Assembly (NCBI RefSeq): GCF_010974825.1
Contig: NZ_JAAILA010000017.1
Span: forward strand, 1 to 64,000
From: Aeromonas rivipollensis
GTDB lineage: Bacteria; Pseudomonadota; Gammaproteobacteria; Enterobacterales; Aeromonadaceae
DNA length: 64,000 nt
Direction of reading: 5' to 3'
Shown: positions 8,236-17,641 of the stretch, one piece after another
Position numbering within the stretch: the stretch's first letter is position 1
Layout of the letters: every line of letters begins with the position of its first letter
Notes under the pieces: generated by a model
Database searches by the model: none
What the model saw: only the letters and a program-made list of their open reading frames with translations
Told to the model about the DNA's origin: nothing
Program-made: the position numbers and the translations under genes

Positions 8236-10614
8236 ATGCAAATGCAACAGTACGTACTCTGGTACGAACAGCTCGGTATGCAGGACGTAGAGCGCGTCGG
8301 CGGCAAGAATGCATCCCTTGGCGAGATGATCAGCAACCTCTCCGGTGCCGGCGTGTCCGTGCCGGGCGGCTTTGCGACCACCGCCTTTGCGTTTAACGAG
8401 TTTCTGGAGTTAAGCGGCCTCAACGGCAAGATCCACGACCTGCTCGATAGCCTGGATGTGGACGACATCGCCGCCCTCAACCGGGCTGGTCAGCAGATCC
8501 GTGACTGGGTGGTGGACGCCCCCTTCCAGCCTGCGCTGGAGCAGGCGGTGCGCGAGGCCTATGACAAGCTGAGCGCTGGCCTCGAGGCTTCCTTTGCGGT
8601 GCGATCCTCCGCCACCGCCGAAGACATGCCGGACGCCTCCTTCGCCGGTCAGCAGGAGACTTTCCTCAACGTGCGCGGCATAGACTCTGTCATGACCGCC
8701 ATCAAGCATGTGTTTGCGTCGCTCTTCAACGATCGCGCCATCTCCTACCGGGTGCATCAGGGCTATGACCACAAGGGCGTTGCGCTCTCCGCCGGGGTGC
8801 AGCGCATGGTGCGCTCGGACTTGGCCGCCTCCGGCGTCATGTTCACCCTGGACACCGAATCCGGCTTCAACGACGTGGTCTTCATCACTGGCGCCCAGGG
8901 TCTCGGTGAGATGGTGGTGCAGGGGGCCGTCAACCCGGACGAGTTCTATGTCCACAAGCCGACCCTCAAGTCCGGCCGCCCCGCCGTGGTGCGCAAGACG
9001 CTGGGCTCCAAGCTCATCAAGATGACCTACTCCGAGGACGCCGGTCATGGCCGTCAGGTGAAGATAGTCGACACCTTGGATGCCGAGCGCAGCCGCTTCT
9101 GCATCACGGATGAGGAAGTGATGGCGCTGGCGAAGCAGGCCCTCATCATAGAACAGCACTACGGTCGCCCCATGGACATCGAGTGGGCCAAGGATGGTCA
9201 GGACGGTCAGCTCTACATAGTCCAGGCCCGTCCGGAAACCGTGCGCAGTCGCCAGGAGGCGAATACGCTCGAGCGTTTTGCACTCAAGCAATCCGGCAAG
9301 GTGCTGATCGAGGGGCGTGCCATTGGCCACAAGATAGGCTCTGGCCCGGCGCGGGTCATCTCCTCCATCAGCCAGATGGACGAAGTGCAGCCAGGCGATG
9401 TGCTGGTCACCGACATGACGGATCCGGACTGGGAGCCCATCATGAAGCGGGCCTCCGCCATCGTCACCAATCGGGGCGGCCGCACCTGCCACGCCGCCAT
9501 CATAGCCCGTGAGCTCGGCATCCCGGCCGTGGTCGGTTGTGGCGATGCCACCGACCGCATCGAGGCGGGTCAGCTCATCACCGTCTCCTGCGCGGAAGGG
9601 GATACCGGCTTCATCTACGACGGCGAGCTCGACTTCGAGGTGGCGGTGACCGAGGTGGGCAACATGCCGCGCCTGCCCATCAAAGTGATGATGAACGTCG
9701 GCAACCCGGACAGGGCCTTCGACTTCGCCCAGTTGCCGAACGCCGGTGTGGGTCTGGCCCGCCTCGAGTTCATCATCAACCGCATGATTGGGGTCCACCC
9801 CAAGGCGCTGCTGGAGTTTGACAAGCAGAGCCCTGAGCTGCAGGCCACCATAGCCAAGATGATCGCCGGTTACGACAGCCCCCGTGAATACTACGTGGCC
9901 AAGCTGAGTGAAGGGATCGCTACCCTGGCCGCCGCCTTCTGGCCGGAGCGGGTCATAGTGCGGATGTCGGACTTCAAGTCCAACGAATACGCCAACCTGG
10001 TGGGGGGCCGTGGCTACGAGCCACATGAAGAGAACCCCATGATCGGCTTCCGGGGCGCGTCCCGCTACATCGCCGACAGCTTCCGTCCCTGCTTCGCCCT
10101 CGAATGCGAGGCGATGAAACGGGTGCGTGACGTCATGGGCCTGACCAACGTCGAGGTGATGATCCCCTTCGTGCGCACCGTGGGCGAGGCGGAGCAGGTG
10201 GTGGATATCCTGGCGGAGAACGGCCTGCGCCGCGGCGAGCGGGGCCTCAAGGTCATCATGATGTGCGAACTGCCCTCCAACGCCCTGCTGGCGGATCAGT
10301 TCCTGCAACACTTCGACGGCTTCTCCATCGGCTCCAATGACATGACCCAGTTGACCCTGGGTCTGGATCGGGATTCGGGCCTCATCGCCCACCTGTTCGA
10401 TGAGCGCAACGAGGCGGTCAAGGCGCTGCTGGCCATGGCCATCCAGGCCGCACGCAAGGCGGGCAAGTACGTCGGCATCTGCGGCCAGGGCCCGTCCGAT
10501 CACCCGGACTTCGCCGCCTGGCTGGTCGAGCAGGGCATCGACTCTGTGTCGCTCAACCCCGATACCGTGGTCGACACCTGGCTCTATCTGGCCGAGCAGA
10601 ATAAGGCTAGCTGA
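8236..10614 (+). CDS. ppsA: Phosphoenolpyruvate synthase
   Basis: The 792-residue protein, close to the E. coli length, converts pyruvate, ATP and water to PEP, AMP and phosphate, the entry into gluconeogenesis from pyruvate. Order: N-terminal ATP-grasp domain ([10 protein letters not shown] near residue 22; [20 protein letters not shown]), central phosphohistidine domain with [21 protein letters not shown] (His about residue 419), and C-terminal PEP-binding barrel ([18 protein letters not shown]). A second ATG six bases on has better spacing to GGAGA and may be the true start. It is divergent from ppsR and ends in a strong terminator. Confidence 0.96.
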   Translation: MQMQQYVLWYEQLGMQDVERVGGKNASLGEMISNLSGAGVSVPGGFATTAFAFNEFLELSGLNGKIHDLLDSLDVDDIAALNRAGQQIRDWVVDAPFQPALEQAVREAYDKLSAGLEASFAVRSSATAEDMPDASFAGQQETFLNVRGIDSVMTAIKHVFASLFNDRAISYRVHQGYDHKGVALSAGVQRMVRSDLAASGVMFTLDTESGFNDVVFITGAQGLGEMVVQGAVNPDEFYVHKPTLKSGRPAVVRKTLGSKLIKMTYSEDAGHGRQVKIVDTLDAERSRFCITDEEVMALAKQALIIEQHYGRPMDIEWAKDGQDGQLYIVQARPETVRSRQEANTLERFALKQSGKVLIEGRAIGHKIGSGPARVISSISQMDEVQPGDVLVTDMTDPDWEPIMKRASAIVTNRGGRTCHAAIIARELGIPAVVGCGDATDRIEAGQLITVSCAEGDTGFIYDGELDFEVAVTEVGNMPRLPIKVMMNVGNPDRAFDFAQLPNAGVGLARLEFIINRMIGVHPKALLEFDKQSPELQATIAKMIAGYDSPREYYVAKLSEGIATLAAAFWPERVIVRMSDFKSNEYANLVGGRGYEPHEENPMIGFRGASRYIADSFRPCFALECEAMKRVRDVMGLTNVEVMIPFVRTVGEAEQVVDILAENGLRRGERGLKVIMMCELPSNALLADQFLQHFDGFSIGSNDMTQLTLGLDRDSGLIAHLFDERNEAVKALLAMAIQAARKAGKYVGICGQGPSDHPDFAAWLVEQGIDSVSLNPDTVVDTWLYLAEQNKAS

Positions 10615-10634
10615 GTAGAATAAGGCTGGCTGAG
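10598..10634 (+). repeat. 19-bp tandem duplication across the ppsA stop codon
   Basis: The last codons and stop of ppsA (agaataaggctagctgag) are repeated with one mismatch 19 bp later. The offset is not a multiple of three, so the copy is out of frame and untranslated. Confidence 0.8.
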
Positions 10635-10667
10635 CCAGCACAGGCAGCTCCCTACCATAATCCATGA

Positions 10668-10692
10668 CGGCACCTTCTCGGTGCCGTTTTTT
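10668..10692 (+). terminator. Intrinsic terminator of ppsA
   Basis: Seven-base-pair stem cggcacc / ggtgccg with a 5-nt loop, followed directly by six T. Confidence 0.9.
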
Positions 10693-11407
10693 ATTACCAA
10701 TATGGTGCTGTGTTGATGATGCGTTCATGCAGATGAAACTGAAAGTCTGATTACGACTTGGCTCAAGTAAGCACTGGCAGTAAACGGGTCAAGCAGTGAC
10801 AGCCTCTATTATCCATTTGCAATGGATAATAGAGGCTGTGTCGCTCAAAAAGAATACGGGTTCTTATCGGTGACGAAGGCCCACAATTAGAGTCATGTCA
10901 TATCTTGCTTGGGATCTCAGGTTGGCTCATCTATTGCGATGGTCTATCTTCATGGCAGTACTTAAAATAATCCCTCTTCACATGAGCCGGGCGCTGCCAT
11001 CATAAGGTCGCCCGATAGCCTAACTCACTATCCAAAATACACTTCCAATCAGCTGATATAGCAATTTTCTCGATCAGTGAAATATATAGATTCATCGTGC
11101 AACCTAGAGCGTTTGCACCACCATAAAACTCAACAAAATTAAAAAAAATAGTGTCTTATGCTTTCCATGTTGATTTTATGGTTGATCATGTCGACTCATG
11201 CGGGGCTTTTTGTGATTCATCTCTACATATGAGATTGAAATTAAACGGTTTTAATTATTTGTGGATAAATTATTTTATTATCATTAATTCACCTGCTGGT
11301 TCTGTGAGAATGATGTCATTCAGCCTAACCACAGTAATTGGGTTGGTAATGACAGTTCTCAGTGAGGGCGTAGAGTCATCAGTTACTGATTAACACGGAG
11401 GCTGCTC
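10693..11407. other. AT-rich region without a supported gene
   Basis: About 700 bp, clearly more AT-rich than the flanking housekeeping genes, with many A/T runs from 11000 onward. It holds the 41-bp inverted repeat at 10799-10839 and presumably the promoter of the winged-helix gene. An 80-codon frame at 11151-11393 has no ribosome binding site and odd composition, so I do not call it. The composition suggests acquired DNA and possible H-NS-type silencing. Confidence 0.5.
10799..10839. repeat. 41-bp perfect inverted repeat (19-bp arms, 3-nt loop)
   Basis: The arms starting acagcctctattatccatt are exactly complementary around a tgc loop. No T-run follows, so it is not an ordinary intrinsic terminator. 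It could be a miniature element, an RNA hairpin or a cruciform. Confidence 0.85.
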
Positions 11408-11809
11408 ATGCTTGAGTTAGAAATGATTAGAGGGCGTGCGGTAACAACATGCCTAATCAATAAAGATAGAAACGTCATTGTGGATTTAGACAATGGCACA
11501 TTCACATTCCTTTTTTTTGCCGGAACGGATCAGCCACAAGTTATAAAAATGGGGACGCGAGAGGCTGGAGTTTTAAGGTACCTGGTCCGTAATAGCGGTT
11601 ATCTGGTATCAAAAGATGAAATTCTTAATAGTGTCTGGCATGGGAGGATAGTATGTGAAAATACTGTGTCCGTGGCGCTATCAAATATCAGGAAATTATT
11701 AAGAAGAGTTGATCCAGACTGCCGCTGCCTGGTGACCGTTGCTCGCGCCGGGTACATATTTTATCCATATCGTTCAGGATTCACTATCGAGAATAGCAAT
11801 GACATTTAA
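11408..11809 (+). CDS. Winged-helix transcriptional regulator (OmpR/CadC-type DNA-binding domain)
   Basis: The 133-residue protein carries a C-terminal trans_reg_C-type winged helix (about residues 35-120), including REAGVLRYLVRNSGYLVSKDEIL, a VSVALSNIRKLL recognition region and the final TVARAGYIF strand. It lacks the receiver domain of OmpR and the membrane segment of CadC/ToxR, so it is probably a stand-alone cytoplasmic DNA-binding protein. GGAGG lies six bases before the ATG. The stop overlaps the start of the EAL-like gene by 11 bp, so the two are likely translationally coupled. The gene is AT-rich relative to the genome. Its target is unknown. Confidence 0.78.
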   Translation: MLELEMIRGRAVTTCLINKDRNVIVDLDNGTFTFLFFAGTDQPQVIKMGTREAGVLRYLVRNSGYLVSKDEILNSVWHGRIVCENTVSVALSNIRKLLRRVDPDCRCLVTVARAGYIFYPYRSGFTIENSNDI

Positions 11810-12494
11810 TACAGATAATAAAAACCATCAGTATATAAAGCACACCCTGGAACCTATCGTTGAGCTCAATGCTGGCAACATACTGTCATTCGAGATGGTA
11901 TCCTATACTGCCAACCGGATGGTATTGGATGAGCATTATTTCTGCAACGCAGAACGCCGGGCCCTGGTCTCTCTTTTCATACGTCAACTGGAGTTCTTCC
12001 AAAAACTGAACCGACATGACGAGCATCTCTATCACACGGTATTTATCAATGTAGAACCCGCGGCATTCAACGAGCTGATCTCATGGGAGGATTTTCTGCC
12101 ATTCGTGCTGCAGTTCAACATCAACATTGAGTTTGATAATGAGGCCGTCAGCAACGGCATCCCTGACGAAACGATAAAAAATGTATCGCAACTCAGAGAG
12201 TTAGGAGTGAAATTCTGGATAAAAAATGCAGATGAGGCAGTGCGTAGTCTCGCAGATGAACTGCAGAATGCTTTTGATGGCATCAAAATAAATAAGCGCT
12301 TCTTCTGGCAATGTTTTAATCGCAATGATACCACCTTTATCGAACATGTGGCTGCCATATGGGGTAGCGAAAGCGTCATTGTCGAGGGTGTCGAAAATAA
12401 ACATCATCTCTCTTTTGTAAAAGCGCAGGGCCTTGTTCAGGGGCAGGGTTTTCATTGGCGAGCAAGGCTGTTACGCCATACCACCTGGCATTAA
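11799..12494 (+). CDS. Degenerate EAL-domain protein, probably non-catalytic
   Basis: About 231 residues forming a single EAL-type barrel with no other domain. Active EAL enzymes hydrolyse cyclic di-GMP. Here the signature reads EMV instead of EAL, the paired metal-binding aspartates of DDFG are replaced (FWIKNAD), and the lysine-aspartate motif has become KINKRF. The INVEP asparagine, the IEFDN glutamate and EGVEN remain. I infer loss of phosphodiesterase activity, with possible ligand binding or protein-partner use. It starts inside the end of the winged-helix gene, so the pair probably acts together, perhaps as a c-di-GMP-responsive regulator. An upstream in-frame start at 11739 is less likely. 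Confidence 0.78.
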   Translation: MTFNTDNKNHQYIKHTLEPIVELNAGNILSFEMVSYTANRMVLDEHYFCNAERRALVSLFIRQLEFFQKLNRHDEHLYHTVFINVEPAAFNELISWEDFLPFVLQFNINIEFDNEAVSNGIPDETIKNVSQLRELGVKFWIKNADEAVRSLADELQNAFDGIKINKRFFWQCFNRNDTTFIEHVAAIWGSESVIVEGVENKHHLSFVKAQGLVQGQGFHWRARLLRHTTWH

Positions 12495-12607
12495 TGAACT
12501 GAGCACGCCGAACCAATAATAGAACCTAATCTCTTACGCTCTATATGGGAGTGTTATCGCCGGGTGGGCATTGGAGGATGGGGTTGCGGCGGCGTAGTGG
12601 CTAAAGA

Positions 12608-12630
12608 CGAGGGGGCCCATGGCCCCCTCG
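12608..12630 (-). terminator. Terminator-like hairpin after the protease/chaperone operon
   Basis: A 10-bp GC-rich stem (cgagggggcc / ggccccctcg) with a 3-nt loop, and a modest T-rich tail when read leftward. Confidence 0.65.
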
Positions 12631-12661
12631 ATGAGATGACGCCTTCAGTGCGAGGCGTGCT

Positions 12662-13123
12662 TCACCTGGGCTGCTGCTCGGCGCCGGCCAGTTCGATCTG
12701 CACCTTCACGCCTTCCTGCTTGAGCCGGGCGCTGATGGCGTTCAGATCGGTGCCGGGTTTGGCCTCCAGCAGGGCGATGCCGCCACTGCTCTGCTTGAAG
12801 CTCAGACCGTGGCGCTTGGCCAGTGCCCTGGCCTGAGGCTCGTCGGCTTCGATCAGCAGGGTTCCGCTGACGGTGAGCTCGGGGCTGGCGACCCCTTGCA
12901 GCAAGACGTCACCGCTGCGCAGGCCAGGTTGTGCCGCCTTGCCATCCAGGCTGCGGGCGACGCGCTTCTTGCTGCCGTTGTCCGGCGTGAGGTAGGTCTG
13001 GCCGTTCACCTCTATGGTGCTGTACTGCTTGCCCTCGATAACCACCGACTCTTCGGCCGTGGCCTGAGCGGAAACCGAGGCCAGCAGGCTTGCCAGGGCA
13101 AGGCTGAGTAAGCTGTGTTTCAT
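12662..13123 (-). CDS. ORF2-type chaperone of the Aeromonas serine protease
   Basis: A 153-residue secreted protein with a clear signal peptide (LLSLALASLLASVSAQA, cleavage near residue 22). It lies 18 bp downstream of the kexin-like protease in the same direction. In Aeromonas sobria the gene directly after the protease (ORF2, about 152 aa) encodes a chaperone needed to produce active protease in the periplasm. Position, length and export signal all match. I see no catalytic motif. It probably shares an mRNA with the protease and ends at the hairpin near 12620. Confidence 0.85.
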   Translation of the reverse strand: MKHSLLSLALASLLASVSAQATAEESVVIEGKQYSTIEVNGQTYLTPDNGSKKRVARSLDGKAAQPGLRSGDVLLQGVASPELTVSGTLLIEADEPQARALAKRHGLSFKQSSGGIALLEAKPGTDLNAISARLKQEGVKVQIELAGAEQQPR

Positions 13124-13141
13124 GTTGTGACTCCTGTGCGA

Positions 13142-15019
13142 TTAGAGGGAAGCTGCTTCATGGCCGATCACCCGCAGGGACCAGTTGAGCAGTTGACCCG
13201 GCTGGCTGTTGTTGCGCTCGGTCAGGGTCGTGCGGGCGTTGGTGCTGCGATTGAGCAGCGAGACCTGACGAGTGCCGCTGGCGACGTCGGTCACCGCCAG
13301 TTGCCACTCGCCCTGGGCCGATTCACCGTAGAACTTGTGGGAGAGCATGCGCATGTCACGCAGACCCTTGGTGCGCACATAACCCAGTTGCTGCCGGTCG
13401 AGGGATTGCCCCACCAGGCTGTTGTTGGGGTTGAGCAGCACGCTGCGGGTGCCGGAGGGGGAGACCAGCTCGATCAGCAGATCGGGCAGTCGTTGGTGAT
13501 CCAGACTGACCTGCACCTGCACCGCTTCCACCGTCAACGCCTGCTCGACCCGGGTGCTGGAGGTGGTCGGGCTGCTGCCCAGATCCGGGATGGCGCCCTG
13601 GGCATTGCCCTGCACAGTGACCTTCTGCCACGGCAGCTGTACCAGCGCCGGTAAGGGATTGTGAGTGGCGGCGCTCGCCAGGGCCTTGTTCACATCGATG
13701 AGGCCAAAGCCATAGGTCGGGTTGAACCAGATCCCGGCGGCATTGCGCTCCCAGCCTTCCAGCCCTGTCACTCTGCGTTGCTGACCATTGGCGGCCGTGT
13801 AGCTCAGCGTGACCGCTGCCTGATTGGCATCGATGCGGGTGGCGTTGCGTGCCAGCAGATCCCGCAGATCCCGCACCGACAGGTCCGGATAGGCTGACAT
13901 CAGCAGCGCCATGGCGCCAGCGGTATTCGGGGTGGCCGAAGAGGTGCCGTTCATGGTGCCGTTGTAGTCACAGCCGGCATCCAGTGCCGGGTTGCCGTGC
14001 AGCCGGTTGACGCTCTGACGATCGGTGCGGTTGTAGCCCAGGTCGCAGCCGGGCAGATCCGTGGTGACCATGGCCGGTGAGGCGGTGCCGTACTCGCCGC
14101 CCGGGGCCGTCAGGAAGACGTTGCTGCCGACGCTGGAGTAGGAGGAGCGCACGCCGTCTGCGTTGCTGGCACTGACCACCAGGTTCCAGAAGTTGCTGTT
14201 GGAAGGATCTATGTTGCTGTTTTCAAACGGCAGTCTGAGCTCGCCGCCGGTGCGGTTGAGCACATAGTTGCCGGCGGCAATGCGGCTGAAGCCGTTGCCC
14301 GCGGCCTTGATGTAAGCGGCCCCTTGCGCCTTCAGGGTCATCTGCTCGAACAGGCGATCCAGTTGCACCTGGTTGAGCCCGCCGGCTCCCTGGGGGTCGA
14401 CCAGGCTCATGCCGTAGCTCTGGTTGAAGACGCGGTTGTCGCGGCTGGCCTGGCTGCTGCCGAGGGCATAGAGCCAGTCTTGCTGCAACTGCTGGCTATT
14501 GTCGTCGAGCAGGTTGAAGCCTTGCAACTGGGCACGGGGGGCCACGCCCCGGGTGCCGATGGCGTTGTCGACCGCGGCTATGATGCCGGAGACAGAGGTG
14601 CCGTGGGCACTGTCCGGATCGGTCGGCGTCGGATCGTCGCTGCCGGTCACCACGTTACGTGAACCGGGGCGGACGTTGTCGGCGAGATCCGGGTGGGCTA
14701 TGGCCAGGCCGTCGTCCACGACGGCCACATTGATCCCCTGGCCGAGCACCTCTGTGCGGTGGGCCCACCAGAGGTTGAGGTCATTGCCCGCCACGCCGCC
14801 ACGGGCACTGAAGGCATGCTGGCCACTGTTGAGCAGGTGCCACTGCTGGTCCTGCAAGGGGTTGATGCCGGGCAGGCAGCGCTGTGCGCTGGTGCGGCCG
14901 GTATCCATGTCGACTTCTCTGCCGGTGAGGGGGGTACAACTCTCGGCAGCCTGAGCCGAGACGACAGGCAGGGCCGAGAGCAGGGCCGTGATTGCCAATG
15001 CTAACGATGTTTTTCTCAT
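13142..15019 (-). CDS. Kexin-like extracellular serine protease (ASP type)
   Basis: A 625-residue subtilase with a 24-residue signal peptide ending SAQA. The catalytic Asp (VAVVDDGLA, residue 102), His (DSAHGTSVSG, residue 139) and Ser (MNGTSSATP) are present; subtracting the signal gives Asp78 and His115, the triad numbering known for Aeromonas sobria ASP. The C-terminal about 150 residues form a P/proprotein-convertase domain. ASP is a virulence factor that cleaves host proteins. I choose the ATG at 15019, with TGGAG eight bases upstream, over one 24 codons earlier, because it yields the signal peptide and known length. The chaperone gene follows. Confidence 0.94.
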   Translation of the reverse strand: MRKTSLALAITALLSALPVVSAQAAESCTPLTGREVDMDTGRTSAQRCLPGINPLQDQQWHLLNSGQHAFSARGGVAGNDLNLWWAHRTEVLGQGINVAVVDDGLAIAHPDLADNVRPGSRNVVTGSDDPTPTDPDSAHGTSVSGIIAAVDNAIGTRGVAPRAQLQGFNLLDDNSQQLQQDWLYALGSSQASRDNRVFNQSYGMSLVDPQGAGGLNQVQLDRLFEQMTLKAQGAAYIKAAGNGFSRIAAGNYVLNRTGGELRLPFENSNIDPSNSNFWNLVVSASNADGVRSSYSSVGSNVFLTAPGGEYGTASPAMVTTDLPGCDLGYNRTDRQSVNRLHGNPALDAGCDYNGTMNGTSSATPNTAGAMALLMSAYPDLSVRDLRDLLARNATRIDANQAAVTLSYTAANGQQRRVTGLEGWERNAAGIWFNPTYGFGLIDVNKALASAATHNPLPALVQLPWQKVTVQGNAQGAIPDLGSSPTTSSTRVEQALTVEAVQVQVSLDHQRLPDLLIELVSPSGTRSVLLNPNNSLVGQSLDRQQLGYVRTKGLRDMRMLSHKFYGESAQGEWQLAVTDVASGTRQVSLLNRSTNARTTLTERNNSQPGQLLNWSLRVIGHEAASL

Positions 15020-15322
15020 TGATAAACTCCATCTTAAGGGCGCACCGTCCGAGGTGCGACGGGCATCTATACATGAGAAAAGACGATTCAAAAGGCTCTC
15101 ATTTCGGAGTTGAGAGGGGGCTCAAAGAAATCTCACTCGAGCCCATATGGGGGTATCAATAGGGCAGATTACGTGTTTCATTGAGAGTCATTCGCATTCA
15201 ACGCTAGTGATCTTTTTGTCGATAGAAGGGCCTGTTGTCAAGCGCCCCTCACCACCTGCCAAGGCTGCCGCTGGTCGCTATCCCTGTTAAGGTAAGGGCA
15301 AAACAGCACTCAGGACGGATCC
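15020..15322. other. Divergent promoter region between the serine protease and modF
   Basis: About 300 bp with no gene. It must hold the protease promoter (leftward) and the modF promoter (rightward). It includes an AT-rich segment around 15060-15230. I recognise no operator. Confidence 0.5.
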
Positions 15323-16789
15323 ATGACTCTTTTGCAGTGGCAATCAGCCAGCTTGGCTCTTCACGGCGACCAGACCCTCTTCATCCCCGACCTCACCCTG
15401 GCGCCTCAGGCGTGCTGGGCCTTCGTCGGCAGTAACGGCAGCGGCAAGACGGCGCTGGCTTCTGCCCTGTGCGGCGAGCTGGCCGTCCGTGCAGGGGGGG
15501 TGACTGGCCGGGTGAGGGCCGAGCGCCTCTCGTTTGAGTCGCAGCAGCGACTGGGGGAGCTGGACTGGCAGCGGCGCAACACCGACATGCTGGGGGAAGA
15601 GGAGGAGGCGGGCTATCGGGTGTCGACCCTGATGCTGGAGGAGGGGGGAGAGGAGGCGCAAGCCCGCTCGTTGCTGGTGCGCTTCGGCATCGAGTCCCTG
15701 TGGGATCGCCCCTATCGCCATCTCTCGAGCGGGGAGGGGCGCAAGCTGCTGCTGGCCCGCGCCCTGCTGGGGCAACCTGAACTGCTGGTGCTGGACGAGC
15801 CCTTCGATGGCCTGGATCAGGGCTCGCGCAGGGATCTGATGTCGCTGCTGGCGCAATTGGTGGCGCAGGGGCAACGTCTGGTGGTGATCGTCAACCGCTT
15901 CGACGAGATCCCCCCCTTCGCCAGTCACCTCGGCCTGCTCGGGGAACGCCGCCTGCTGCTGGCGGGGGAGCGTGACGCCGTGCTCGGCAGTCAGGAGGTG
16001 GCCCAGCTGGCACGGGCCGAGGGGCAGAGTCCGCAGCTGCCCCCGCCGCTCCAGGCACCCACGCCCCTGCCCGCCGGCCCCCAGGTGCAGATGCACGCCT
16101 TGCGCGTCGCCTACGGGGAGCAAGTCATCATCGACGGGCTCGACTGGACCATTGCCGAGGGGGAGCACTGGCAACTGGTGGGGCCCAACGGCGCCGGCAA
16201 GTCGACCCTGCTCGCCCTTATCACAGGGGATCATCCGCAGGGGTACAGCAATGATTTGCGCCTGTTCGGGGTGCGCCGGGGCAGTGGCGAGAGCATCTGG
16301 GAGATCAAGCGCCACATCGGCCTGGTCAGCCCGGCCCTGCACCTGGACTATCGCGTCAGTTGTTCGGTGCAGGCGGTGATCCTCTCCGGCTTTTATGACT
16401 CCATCGGCCTCTATACCCGCCCGGGGGATCGCCAGCTGGCGCTCGCCAACCAGTGGCTGGCCCTGCTGGGGCTAAAGGAGCAGGGGGCGCTGCCCTTCCA
16501 CGCCCTCTCCTTTGGTCAGCAGCGCCTGGTGCTGATTGCCCGAGCCCTGGTCAAGCATCCGCCACTGCTCATTTTGGATGAGCCCCTGCAGGGGCTGGAT
16601 CCTTTGAACCGCCACCTGGTGCGGGAGATGGTGGTGCGCCTCATAGGGGAAGGCACCCAGTTGTTGTTCGTCTCCCACCACCCCGAGGATGCGCCCCCCG
16701 GCCTCAGCCACCGCCTGAGTTTCTTGCCGGACGGCGCCGGGGGCTATCGCTATCTGCAGGAGAAGCTGGGGAAGGGGGAATCATCCTGA
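15323..16789 (+). CDS. modF: Double ABC ATPase ModF/PhrA
   Basis: The 488-residue protein has two fused ABC ATPase domains and no membrane segments. The first Walker A is GSNGSGKT (near residue 35), with LSSGEGRK and LVLDEPFDGLD; the second is GPNGAGKST (about residue 290), with SFGQQRL and LILDEPLQGLDPLNR. Length and sequence match E. coli ModF (490 aa), including GDHPQGYSNDL and HLDYRVS. ModF is associated with the molybdate transport locus, and its exact role is unclear. Here no modABC genes are adjacent. The ATG is preceded by an AGGA-type site. Confidence 0.92.
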   Translation: MTLLQWQSASLALHGDQTLFIPDLTLAPQACWAFVGSNGSGKTALASALCGELAVRAGGVTGRVRAERLSFESQQRLGELDWQRRNTDMLGEEEEAGYRVSTLMLEEGGEEAQARSLLVRFGIESLWDRPYRHLSSGEGRKLLLARALLGQPELLVLDEPFDGLDQGSRRDLMSLLAQLVAQGQRLVVIVNRFDEIPPFASHLGLLGERRLLLAGERDAVLGSQEVAQLARAEGQSPQLPPPLQAPTPLPAGPQVQMHALRVAYGEQVIIDGLDWTIAEGEHWQLVGPNGAGKSTLLALITGDHPQGYSNDLRLFGVRRGSGESIWEIKRHIGLVSPALHLDYRVSCSVQAVILSGFYDSIGLYTRPGDRQLALANQWLALLGLKEQGALPFHALSFGQQRLVLIARALVKHPPLLILDEPLQGLDPLNRHLVREMVVRLIGEGTQLLFVSHHPEDAPPGLSHRLSFLPDGAGGYRYLQEKLGKGESS

Positions 16790-16811
16790 TTGGCCCGGGC
16801 CTCGGTGCTCT

Positions 16812-17009
16812 TTATTGGGACGGCGTTGGCCAGCACTCGGGAAGGAGTGGAGGGTAGCCCAGCAGCATCCACCAGAGTGCGTAGAAGAGCAGGCTCCCCA
16901 GCCAGAGCCAGGCCAGAGAGTGACGGGTGGCCGCCATGCCCGTCACCGTCACCATGAACGCCGTCCCGAATGCCATTAGGGCAAACAAAAAGGGCGCCAT
17001 ATTGTCCAT
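16812..17009 (-). CDS. Small two-helix membrane protein, unknown
   Basis: A 65-residue product starting MDNMAPFLFALMAFG with two hydrophobic segments (about residues 4-24 and 32-50). It starts 8 bp after the stop of the isochorismatase-like gene in the same direction, suggesting cotranscription. The ribosome binding site is weak. An upstream in-frame start would overlap the preceding gene. No family recognised. Confidence 0.5.
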   Translation of the reverse strand: MDNMAPFLFALMAFGTAFMVTVTGMAATRHSLAWLWLGSLLFYALWWMLLGYPPLLPECWPTPSQ

Positions 17010-17017
17010 CAGGGCGG

Positions 17018-17557
17018 TCACTTCACCAGGGAGAGGATCTGGCGAAACGCCGGATGCCGGCAATCTCCCATCAGATCAAAGAGGCACATCTCCACCGAGG
17101 TGAGGGCTGCGCCTCGGGCCGCCAGCTGGCTGATGGCGAGATCCCGGTTGGCGGCGGTGCGGGATGACGTTGCATCCACCACCAAAGAGACCCGGGCGCC
17201 GCTGGCCAGAAGCCCCAGCACGCTCTGGTAGACACAGATATGGGCCTCAATGCCGCATACCAGCCAGTGACTGACCCCGGTTCCGGCCAGGGCGGCGGCG
17301 ACCGTCGGCTCCCCCAGGGCGCCGAAGCTGAACTTCGGCAGCACAAGGGTGCCCGCCTGCTGCGGCTGCAACTCGGGCACTGTGGCCCCGAGCTTGTCCG
17401 GGTTCTGCTCCAGCCAGACAACCGGCAACCCCAGCACCCGGGCGCCCTCTGCCAGCCTGCTCGTATTGGCAATCAGGGCCTCGCTCCCCTCGACCAGACG
17501 GGCCAGTTTGCCCTGGATATCGACGACCAGCAGGCCGGTGTCGCGGCGTTCAAGCAT
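17018..17557 (-). CDS. Isochorismatase-family cysteine hydrolase
   Basis: A 179-residue protein with the triad expected for this family: Asp in LLVVDIQGKL (near residue 13), Lys in VLPKFSFGA and Cys in VCGIEAHICV, close to the family's cis-peptide bond. Such enzymes hydrolyse amides or isochorismate-like substrates; YcaC-like proteins of this size are typical, and the substrate cannot be deduced. The ATG at 17557 has AGGAGAAA just upstream, which is much better than a start 25 codons earlier. Neighbours are a VOC-family gene upstream and a small membrane gene downstream, all leftward. Confidence 0.85.
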   Translation of the reverse strand: MLERRDTGLLVVDIQGKLARLVEGSEALIANTSRLAEGARVLGLPVVWLEQNPDKLGATVPELQPQQAGTLVLPKFSFGALGEPTVAAALAGTGVSHWLVCGIEAHICVYQSVLGLLASGARVSLVVDATSSRTAANRDLAISQLAARGAALTSVEMCLFDLMGDCRHPAFRQILSLVK

Positions 17558-17641
17558 GATTTTCTCCTTTGTTTGTGGCGAGTTTTCTGGCACCGAGGTC
17601 AACGACGCCGGGCTTCTGCTGACAAGCTGCACGGCGCATCT

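Noticed and set aside
11151-11393. 80-codon frame before the winged-helix gene
   Set aside because: No ribosome binding site and composition expected of AT-rich non-coding DNA; no family resemblance.
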